This document shows positions 57,030 through 64,000 of a stretch of 64,000 nucleotides of DNA, one piece after another. Each line of letters starts with the position of its first letter. Position 1 is the first letter of the stretch. The DNA is from Porphyridium purpureum (Eukaryota; Rhodophyta; Bangiophyceae; Porphyridiales; Porphyridiaceae), in NCBI GenBank assembly GCA_008690995.1, contig VRMN01000004.1, positions 1-64,000 of the forward strand. The letters are read 5' to 3'. Both the position numbers and the translations under genes were made by a program. Below the pieces are notes generated by a model. That model was not told where the DNA came from. It searched no databases and saw only the letters and a program-made list of their open reading frames with translations.

Positions 57030-59384
57030 TCACTTGGACGGGAACATGAAGTAGCACAGCAGCACACTCACGGGGCAAAGAATCAGTTGCAACGGAACGC
57101 CAAAGATGACCCAGTCCACAAACGTGTATCCTCCGGGCCCGTGCACCATCAAGTTGGTCTGGTAGCCGATGGGCGTGGAGAACGAACTGCTCGCAGCAAA
57201 CATCATCACGTACAGCGCAGCGTACGGGTTCATGTTTTGTGTGTAGATGATGCCTGTCTGAGGGTCCGCAATAATCGGGAAGAACAGCGACACGGCCGCG
57301 TTGTTGGTGATCACCGCTGATAGCATTGCAGTGCCCAGGTAGATTCCTAGGAGCAGTCCAACCTGGCTAAAGTCAAACACAGACACCATAAAGTTGGCAA
57401 ACTCCGAGGCTGCGCCAGTTCCGGACAGCCCTTCAGACACAGCAAAAGAACATGCTACCATCAGAAGCACGGGAATAGATACCGCCCTACCTGCTTCACT
57501 AAACGTAAGGCAGCCAAGAATCACCATACCAAACAGCGCAATCAAAGCGGTTGTGAACAACGGCAACAGGCCTGCTGTCGAAATGGCAATCATAAGAACA
57601 GCGAGCGTGCCGGCAATAATCATGTGCAGCAAATCAGAGCGCGGCGGTTGCGATTTGCTTACCTCTGAGACGAGTGCAAAGTTGTGATTGTGTTTGTTCA
57701 GCTCCACAAATTCTTCGCCGCACTCGATGAGCAACACGTCACCGGCACGCAACTCAATTGAGCCAATCTTCTCCACAACACGCTCGCCGTGCCGATGAAT
57801 TGCAATAATGGCCGCGTGATAGCGCGTGCGAAAATGCGACTCCTTGACAGTCATGCCCACCATACTACTCGACCCAGATAGAACCAACTCGACGAGACGA
57901 CGACGGTGGCGCTCCGCCTGAATCTTCTGTGTCTCCGCGGTTGCTGGCACGAGGCCAGGGATCAGATACAGCTCGCGCACGGTATCGACTACACCAGCAA
58001 ACAGGATCACGTCGCCGCCCTCTAGACGATGATCGGGTGGTGGCGCAGAGAAGGTTTCTCCATCTTCGCGCGTCAGTTGTACTAAAAAGAGACCTTCGAG
58101 CTGTCGCAGGCCAGCTTCTTGTATGGTTTCGCCAACGATGGGTGATTTGGATTCGACCTTTAAAGCGACCGTGTACTCGCGCGGGTTCTGCAGCACTTCA
58201 TTTGTGCCGCTCCTACGATCACGCAGCAGAAAGTGAGAGGCAATCAGCAAGTACAGGATACCTATCACGCAGTACGGCACACCGGCAGGAGAAATTCCAA
58301 AAATACCAAAGCTTAGAGGATTTCCCTCTTGGTCCTCGAGCTTTGCCTCCTGCGCCAGCCCTACCACAATGAGATTCGTCGAAGTTCCTAGCAAGGTCAC
58401 CGTCCCGCCAAGAATCGTGGCGTCGTTCATGGGCATCAGGATTTTAGACGCTGGAACGCCCGCCGTGCGGCACCACTGCTCTATGATTGGCACAAGCATA
58501 GCAACAACAGGCGTATTGTTCAGAAACGCGGACACCACGGCGACCGAAGCAAATAATCGTAGCTGCACCCAAAAGAGTTTGCTACCTTTGCCAAGCACGA
58601 CCCGGAAGAGCGGCCGAAGTAGCGATGTGCGCTGGATACCCTCAGCAACGGCAAACAGAATCGCCACCGTGCCCACCCCAACGTTGCCAAAGCCAATCAG
58701 AGCTTGCTGCGGGGTGATCACCGTGAATGCGAGCAGCACTGTCACGGCCGCGAGCATGACAATGTGTGTCGGATAGGAATTCTTGATCAGCAAGATAAGC
58801 ATGAGCAGCGTCACGCAAATCGCCATCCAGCCCTTCCAGTTCAAAGGGTCAAACGACAAGGTTCCCAACAGTACGAGTGCTATGACTGAGAAAACCAGCA
58901 GGAGGAGCACACCCCAGTGCTCCGTCAGCACATGCAAGACAGTCCATTTGGCTGCAGCGCCAAAGCCTTTCTCACGGTACACGGACCATGGCGTCTGCGG
59001 CGGCGGTACAAAGGTTCGTGCTGCGTGCTCTTCTGGGTTCTGCGGGAACGATGCCGAGTACGGTTCCATCGCTGGATCACTTGGCAAAGCGCCCAGGTTG
59101 GCGGACGTGTCCATCACGAGTCCGGCCCGTGATACGCTCTCGGCCGAGCCAGCGTCACTCGGGCGCGAGCGTGCGTCCGGGTGTAGCTCCTCGTAATCAA
59201 TGCCCAGCAAGTACAAGTCGAGTTCTGACCCTCGGCACATTCGAACAGGCGAGCCGTCACTCTGCTGGCTTTGTCGTCGGCGCTTGCTCAGCACCACATT
59301 TGAACCCGAGCGCGCCCGCGCGATATCTGCGGTGGAGTCGCCCTCCTCAGCGCCCACGGCGGACATGCTGGACGTCCCATCCAT
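57030..59384 (-). CDS. SLC13/DASS-type anion transporter with TrkA-C domains (SAC1/SLT-like)
   Basis: This 784-residue multipass transporter has about 100 disordered N-terminal residues, then membrane helices with the DASS signatures SAFLNNTPVVAMLVP and LLGTSTNLIVVG. A cytosolic insert holds two TrkA-C/RCK_C-like domains (ALKVESKSPIVGETIQEAGL and LSGSSSMVGMTVKESHF regions, about 415-580). A second helical bundle carries the matching repeats ITNNAAVSLFFP and GYQTNLMVHGPGG. This arrangement is that of Chlamydomonas SAC1 and SLT sulfate transporters or sensors, so sulfate or another divalent anion is the likely substrate. The frame opens at 59501 with GTG; the ATG at 59384 (MDGTSSMSAVG) is used. 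Confidence 0.88.
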   Translation of the reverse strand: MDGTSSMSAVGAEEGDSTADIARARSGSNVVLSKRRRQSQQSDGSPVRMCRGSELDLYLLGIDYEELHPDARSRPSDAGSAESVSRAGLVMDTSANLGALPSDPAMEPYSASFPQNPEEHAARTFVPPPQTPWSVYREKGFGAAAKWTVLHVLTEHWGVLLLLVFSVIALVLLGTLSFDPLNWKGWMAICVTLLMLILLIKNSYPTHIVMLAAVTVLLAFTVITPQQALIGFGNVGVGTVAILFAVAEGIQRTSLLRPLFRVVLGKGSKLFWVQLRLFASVAVVSAFLNNTPVVAMLVPIIEQWCRTAGVPASKILMPMNDATILGGTVTLLGTSTNLIVVGLAQEAKLEDQEGNPLSFGIFGISPAGVPYCVIGILYLLIASHFLLRDRRSGTNEVLQNPREYTVALKVESKSPIVGETIQEAGLRQLEGLFLVQLTREDGETFSAPPPDHRLEGGDVILFAGVVDTVRELYLIPGLVPATAETQKIQAERHRRRLVELVLSGSSSMVGMTVKESHFRTRYHAAIIAIHRHGERVVEKIGSIELRAGDVLLIECGEEFVELNKHNHNFALVSEVSKSQPPRSDLLHMIIAGTLAVLMIAISTAGLLPLFTTALIALFGMVILGCLTFSEAGRAVSIPVLLMVACSFAVSEGLSGTGAASEFANFMVSVFDFSQVGLLLGIYLGTAMLSAVITNNAAVSLFFPIIADPQTGIIYTQNMNPYAALYVMMFAASSSFSTPIGYQTNLMVHGPGGYTFVDWVIFGVPLQLILCPVSVLLCYFMFPSK

Positions 59385-60395
59385 CTCAGCCGCAGTACCA
59401 CCGCACTTGCCTCTGCACTCTATCCCACCTACCGCCGCACCAACCTTGCTTCTGCACCTGCCGCCGGCATGCGCAGACCATGCATGCCCTCGATTTTCCA
59501 CACCTGCCTTTGCTCGACGGCAGCGAACTTTGTACGCGTCTACAGCACGTCACGGTCCGAAATGACATGACATGACCAAGTGGGCGGGTTTCGTGGCGCG
59601 ACGAGACAAAGATGCCACGTGAGTGCGCGCGCGCGCGCGCGCGCCGTGTTGTCGCGCTACGTGTTGCTGCCAACCGCTCCGTGATGTGCGAAACGTGACC
59701 ACCGCACCGCGCATTCGCACCACGTGACCTGGCGCCAGCGCACGCCCCGCGACTGCACAAAAAGCGCGCGCGAGTACAGTGTCAAGTACAGCGTGAAGTA
59801 CAGTCAGTGAACATACCCTAGACCGGCGCAAACCCAGGCTCAGAGAAACCCTAATTCAATGCTTTCACGCATACGAACTGTACCGTGAGTACAGCGAACT
59901 TTCCGTTTCCTTGGTGTCGATCTTGGGAAGGTACCTAGTGGAGGGGAGAGCAGTCTTGAGTTCGGACAAGCGCGACACTTGTTTTCGTCCTAAAGCTGGC
60001 GCATGCGCAGGTTTACGAATACAGCACTACGACGTATGATCCCTAATGCCCAGCGACGCTGACATCAGGGCGCCGCCGGGCCGCTGTGTGAAGAAGCGGC
60101 GTCGACAGATTACTTGGAGGTCTTGCTTTCGTCTAAGTTCTTGGCATCGAATTCTGTATCGTCGCGTCGAAGACGGCGTCAAGCAGTCACGTGAGCGCCA
60201 GGCAAGTCAGAAAAGGAAGGAGTTCACGATTTGTTAGTCCATGCCGCGACGCAAATTTTCTCTAACCAGGCGTGTCTCTGCACGGCACAATCAAAGTGCC
60301 TTCTAAGTATCAACCAAACACAGCGCCACCCAAAGATCGGCGGCAAGAATGTAGAACACAAGTCAATAGGGGCGGGCAAAGCGAAAAGGCAAAAA
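59385..60395. promoter_or_regulatory. Long upstream region of transporter: (CG)n run, GTACAGT motifs, telo-box
   Basis: A 22-bp alternating GTGCGCGC run (59623-59644) could adopt Z-DNA. GTACAGT occurs at 59774-59780 and 59798-59804, and related GTACAG at 59786-59791. GTACAGTCAGTGAA (59798-59811) matches the motif in copia-2 LTRs at all but one base. An exact telo-box AAACCCTAA is at 59846-59854. The rest (59900-60395) shows no supported gene. Confidence 0.5.
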
Positions 60396-60665
60396 CTAGG
60401 ACAACGTACGATATCGGCCAGTCTCGGGCGACAAATGACCCTGCGCAATATTGTTGCGCATAAAGGATTCGGCATCATCCACATGCTGCATGAGCTCCTG
60501 CATCTTTTGCTCGTCAGTCACGTGCGCGTGCTCATAAAACTTTTTGCGGATTTCCTGCATCGCGACGCGCGACATGTCCACATCCGGGCCAAACGCTTTT
60601 TTCTGCGCGCGCACTAGTCTCCGGAACGCATGTCGCCCCTGCATCCCCTTCCCCGTGAGCGACAT
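60396..60665 (-). CDS. LYRM7/Mzm1-like LYR protein (complex III assembly factor)
   Basis: This is an 89-residue protein from the ATG at 60665. It begins with a helix GRHAFRRLVRAQKKAFGPD, where AFRRLVR occupies the LYR position, continues with a second helix MQEIRKKFYEH and ends in HVDDAESFMRNNIAQG, which matches the C-terminal block of LYRM7/Mzm1 (LRxxVxQG). That mitochondrial matrix factor holds the Rieske Fe-S protein during its insertion into complex III. The canonical L-Y-R tripeptide is not strict (FRR here), as in other Mzm1 proteins. It diverges from COG2 with 185 bp between start codons. The upstream in-frame GTG extension is less likely to be used. Confidence 0.72.
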   Translation of the reverse strand: MSLTGKGMQGRHAFRRLVRAQKKAFGPDVDMSRVAMQEIRKKFYEHAHVTDEQKMQELMQHVDDAESFMRNNIAQGHLSPETGRYRTLS

Positions 60666-60850
60666 ATCTGTCCCCCGCTCGCCCCTCCTCTTTCGCACCT
60701 CGGTCCCCGCCTCCTAACCTCAACACTAGGGGCTGTTGGTCCCGCGTACGAAGAAGACAGCCGCGTGTTGTCAAGTCCGCGCGAGGGATCGCATCGTGTT
60801 GATGATAGAGAAAGGGCGCGGACGCGTCAGCAGCCTCAGACCGCGATCGA

Positions 60851-63751
60851 ATGGCGGGGACGGTGCCCGCGTCACCAGGCAGTCTGTCAGCTGACGCTCA
60901 GGCTCATGCCCACAAGCCGCTCGATCACGCGCCAGCAGATTCGGCGCCGCGAGGCGTAGGAGAAAGCAGGGACTCTGCCCATCGCGCGTCCGTGTCGCCG
61001 CTGCTGCGTACTATGAGTGATGCCGAACGCGCGTCCGACTCGCTGCACACGTTCTGCGTGGAGTCGCTGAGTACACCCGATTTCGACCTGCATGAGTTTA
61101 TCAGCGCACTGCGCGCGCGTGCGCCACTACCTGCGTTGCGTGACGGGCTGCGGCTTGTGCTGCAGGACCTGAACCACGAGCTCGTGACGCGCATTCAGGC
61201 CGACTTTAATGCGTTTGTTTCGCTGGGCACCTCGCTGAGTGACGCCGAAACGCTGTCCGAGACGGCTGCTGAGCCGATGCGCAGCGTCAAGCGTGAGCTC
61301 GAGGCCGTACTGGCGCAGACCGAATCGGATGTGACTTTACTCAGCGCGGCACTGGCCAAGCGGAAACTGCTTTCACAGCGCCGCCGCGAGCTCGAGCTGC
61401 TCCTGCGCGTGTCTGAGCTGCTACACAAGTGCGAGCGCCTTCTGCGGGAGCTTCGTGCCAAGGAGGCGACTTTCAAGCGAACCAGCAAAAGCGCCGATGT
61501 CGTCGTTACCGCTATGCTACACGCGAGTGCAAATGGCGGTGAGGGCGGGAGTGATGATGCCGAAGAATACTGGCGAATGATCGAACGCATTTCGGGCGAA
61601 TTTTCGCAGCTTTCGTTCAGCGTGTCCCGCAGTGAGGCACAGGGTAAGTTTGTCGAGTCGGAGCGCGAGCGCATCGACACAATCCAGCGCGAGATTGTTG
61701 CGCGGCTTGACGCGCTGCTGCGCAATTTACTCGTTGAGTACCGGTGTCGTGATCCGCCAGCCGCGCGCTCGCCACCGAACGCCGCGCTGATCAAGATGAT
61801 GCAACGCGTGCTGTCCATTTATGCATCTACTTCGCTTGTGGAACAGGCGGAGCGAGTGTTTGGCGAAATTATTGTGACGCCCTTTGTGGCTCGCAACCTC
61901 ACCATGCCGGCGGCGCTCGCCTACTATAAAGCCCACGCAAAAGAACGCGGCTGGAACAAGGACAAGAGTGTGTCGGGCTCAGGTGCATCTGCAACATATT
62001 CCCATTCGACAGGCACCTCGGCGGCTGCCGCGACTTCCAGTCCGAGTTCAGCGACTCTTGCCCACGCTGCGGACGCCATGACTGCCGTCCATGACATGAT
62101 CGAAAAGTTCATGGCACAAAGCTGCGCGCCCATTGTTCATATGTGCACACAAAAGGGCACGACTAGCGCCAGTGTTGGGGTCTCTGGTGATGCGCCCAGT
62201 GGCCCTGCAGACTCACTGCACGAGTTTGACTTTGTGAGCCGCGTCGTATGGCCTGAGTGTGTTCACGGCATCCAGGCCAACATGGGTCAGGTGTTCTCGC
62301 CAGGCATTCCAAACACCTTTCACCGTTGTTTCAGATCTGCTTGCGCGATTTATGCCGTCATGGAGAAGGCATGTCCCCTCGAGGTGCAATTGGTGCGATT
62401 GCATGACAGCGCAACGTCGAAGGACTTCTGGAAGCGTTGGAATCTCGCGGTGTACTTTCAGCTGCGGTTCCAGCAGATCACGGTCGACTTCGTGGCTACT
62501 CTCGAACAAGAGAAGAAGAGCGCCATACAAGAAGCTCCCGCAGGGTCGGCGGCGGCATCCGGCACGAGTCACTCGAAAACGTCCGGGTCACCGGCCGGAA
62601 GCACCAGCCAAAAGAGTGCGAATGGCAGCGCAAACTCGAAGGACCTGAGCATCGCGCGTGCGACTTCAGGATCATCTTTGGCTTCCTCCACCCAGTATTT
62701 GCTTTTGCGCGCAGACATGTATCACCTGCCCGCGACTCATGCTTTGCTGCACGCACTAAGGCTGTGCTGGGACGACCACATTTTCCTCCCCGCTCTGGCT
62801 GGCCGCTTTTTGCGGCTTTCGCTGCAATGTATTGCCCGGTACAAAAGCTGGGTACAGGCGGGACTCGATGGTGGCTGGGCAGCACCGGCAGAACGAGGAG
62901 AGGCCTCGTTTGGGCAGCAGGCAGCTGGGTCTTCTTCGACGTCAACGCCGCAAACACAGAGCGCGCTGGAGAATGCATCGCTTGTGTACAGTGACATCAA
63001 AACCATGGAAAGCCGACTGCTGGCCGAATTGGCGTCATTATTGCGAGTGCAGTTGGGCTCGGATCTCAACTCGAGCATGTTTGCAATGTTTGACTCGTCG
63101 CTCGCAGAGGGCATCCAGCAGCTGTGCGCATTGCTGCCGAGCATTTGCGACACCATGGTACGGATACTGTCCAAAGCTTGCGTGGAAGGCCTTCAGCCAC
63201 TTCGCGGCATTCTTGCCACATACCGCATGACAAACAAGCCGCCACCAACGCAGTTCTCGCGGTTTGTGCCCAACATTCTCAAGCCGCTGCGTGTGTTTTT
63301 TGGCACAGAGCATGGCGGTAGGCTCCCTGCCGCAGTACGGTTGGACATAGCGCGCCAGATATCCGAGGCATGCTCGATCAAGTACTTTGAGATGGCACGC
63401 GACCTGATTGAAAGCGTGAAGAAGGCTGAGGACGTGCTGAAGCGCTTGAGTCTCGGTAAGCAGCCAGGCGCAGGCAGTGGCAGCGCCGACGGCAGTGTCG
63501 CCGGTGGCACCGGTAAGGGAATGTCTGGAACAAGCTCGGATGTGGACAAGATCAGCTTGCAGCTGTATCTAGACGTGCGCAAGTTTGGCTCAGAAATGGA
63601 GCAGTTTGGGCTCGTGCTGACTGCGTGCCCGCAGTACTCGAACCTGTGGTCTTTTATCAAGGCCGAGACCGAGAGCCGCGTCGGGCACGTGTCCGCGAGT
63701 GCCGTCGCTGGAGCCGCTGTTGCACCTGGCGCGCCGCCACCAGCGCAATAA
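60851..63751 (+). CDS. COG2: Conserved oligomeric Golgi complex subunit 2
   Basis: This 966-residue tethering-complex subunit of retrograde Golgi traffic is recognisable from its N-terminal block FCVESLSTPDFDLHEFISAL, LVTRIQADFNAFVSLGTSLS and a following coiled coil (SAALAKRKLLSQRRRELELL). The C-terminal half is helical, with the family DUF3510-like region containing VWPECVHGIQANMGQVFSPG and FHRCFRSACAIY. Ser/Gly/Ala-rich insertions at about 375-400, 555-605, 680-705 and 870-890 lengthen it relative to animal COG2 (about 740 residues). ATG at 60851 gives 54 extra residues; MSDAERASDSLHTFC at 61013 is close to the conserved start and is a strong alternative. Confidence 0.9.
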   Translation: MAGTVPASPGSLSADAQAHAHKPLDHAPADSAPRGVGESRDSAHRASVSPLLRTMSDAERASDSLHTFCVESLSTPDFDLHEFISALRARAPLPALRDGLRLVLQDLNHELVTRIQADFNAFVSLGTSLSDAETLSETAAEPMRSVKRELEAVLAQTESDVTLLSAALAKRKLLSQRRRELELLLRVSELLHKCERLLRELRAKEATFKRTSKSADVVVTAMLHASANGGEGGSDDAEEYWRMIERISGEFSQLSFSVSRSEAQGKFVESERERIDTIQREIVARLDALLRNLLVEYRCRDPPAARSPPNAALIKMMQRVLSIYASTSLVEQAERVFGEIIVTPFVARNLTMPAALAYYKAHAKERGWNKDKSVSGSGASATYSHSTGTSAAAATSSPSSATLAHAADAMTAVHDMIEKFMAQSCAPIVHMCTQKGTTSASVGVSGDAPSGPADSLHEFDFVSRVVWPECVHGIQANMGQVFSPGIPNTFHRCFRSACAIYAVMEKACPLEVQLVRLHDSATSKDFWKRWNLAVYFQLRFQQITVDFVATLEQEKKSAIQEAPAGSAAASGTSHSKTSGSPAGSTSQKSANGSANSKDLSIARATSGSSLASSTQYLLLRADMYHLPATHALLHALRLCWDDHIFLPALAGRFLRLSLQCIARYKSWVQAGLDGGWAAPAERGEASFGQQAAGSSSTSTPQTQSALENASLVYSDIKTMESRLLAELASLLRVQLGSDLNSSMFAMFDSSLAEGIQQLCALLPSICDTMVRILSKACVEGLQPLRGILATYRMTNKPPPTQFSRFVPNILKPLRVFFGTEHGGRLPAAVRLDIARQISEACSIKYFEMARDLIESVKKAEDVLKRLSLGKQPGAGSGSADGSVAGGTGKGMSGTSSDVDKISLQLYLDVRKFGSEMEQFGLVLTACPQYSNLWSFIKAETESRVGHVSASAVAGAAVAPGAPPPAQ

Positions 63752-64000
63752 AGACTATATCTGCCTGCATGTGTCAGTATCAGCTACCCAGTCGCCGCGG
63801 ATTCCACACAACGCCCGCGCTGAACACCCCTACGCAAACTCATTTCCACCTCGACACTTGTACTTGATGGCACAGATGGTCCCCGCTGCAAAAAAAACCA
63901 CGAAGGGGGGAGCGTCGGTAGCTCTGCGCTGCGCAGCTCAGGGAACGCGGTCCGAGCGATCGCATGGTGGGAGTGGAACAGGGCTGGGAATCATCGCGCA
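63752..64000. other. 3' flank of COG2
   Basis: About 250 bases to the window edge. AATAAAG overlaps the COG2 stop and may serve as a polyadenylation signal. No other feature. Confidence 0.4.

Noticed and set aside
1-64000. CRISPR array, operon structure, prokaryotic ribosome-binding sites.
   Set aside because: None was seen. Gene content is eukaryotic and the only direct repeats are LTRs, LINE copies and short tandem units.

Overview
The window reads as nuclear DNA of a unicellular, photosynthetic eukaryote with few introns. Most host genes are long, uninterrupted, GC-rich open frames, and typical eukaryotic machinery (ISWI remodeller, syntaxin, COG2, ESCRT-III Snf7, ANTH clathrin adaptor, PEX11, eukaryotic-type 5S rRNA) sits beside a CtpA-type protease with a likely plastid transit peptide and a SAC1-like anion transporter with TrkA-C domains. 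A red alga such as Porphyridium would fit, but that is inference from gene content and architecture.

Region 1 (1-13.9 kb) is almost all mobile DNA. Two head-to-tail copies of a LINE with zinc fingers, reverse transcriptase and a restriction-like endonuclease domain (the second 5'-truncated) end in short telomere-like repeats. They abut a decayed Tc1/mariner element (Tc1-B). Tc1-B has been split twice, ten bases apart, by a complete-looking Tc1 element (Tc1-A) and by a Ty1/copia element (copia-1) with two identical 221-bp LTRs.

Region 2 (13.9-21.2 kb) is gene-poor: a DUF2254 membrane protein and the remains of an AIG1/GIMAP-like GTPase with a tandem 70-residue repeat, separated by long stretches with nothing recognisable.

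Region 3 (21.2-31.7 kb) holds a PPR-like organelle protein, Snf7/CHMP4, an ANTH-domain clathrin adaptor, a membrane-anchored cytochrome b5-like heme-binding protein, an unknown possibly organellar protein, and a minus-strand GH13 amylase-family enzyme.

Region 4 (32.2-37.2 kb) is a second Ty1/copia element (copia-2) with identical 309-bp LTRs and a 5-bp target duplication, inserted 99 bp past the stop codon of a protein kinase.

Region 5 (37.3-63.8 kb) is dense: two paralogous CaMK-type kinases flanking an aspartate aminotransferase and a 120-nt 5S rRNA gene, then CtpA, PEX11, an unknown 1085-residue organelle-type protein, syntaxin-16/Tlg2, a YCII-domain protein, ISWI, the SLC13/SAC1-like transporter, a LYRM7/Mzm1-like assembly factor and COG2. 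Vesicle-traffic genes (Snf7, ANTH, syntaxin, COG2) are frequent, but nothing shows an operon-like unit. Several intergenic regions carry clustered GTACAGT/ACTGTAC motifs and telo-box-like AAACCCTAA motifs.
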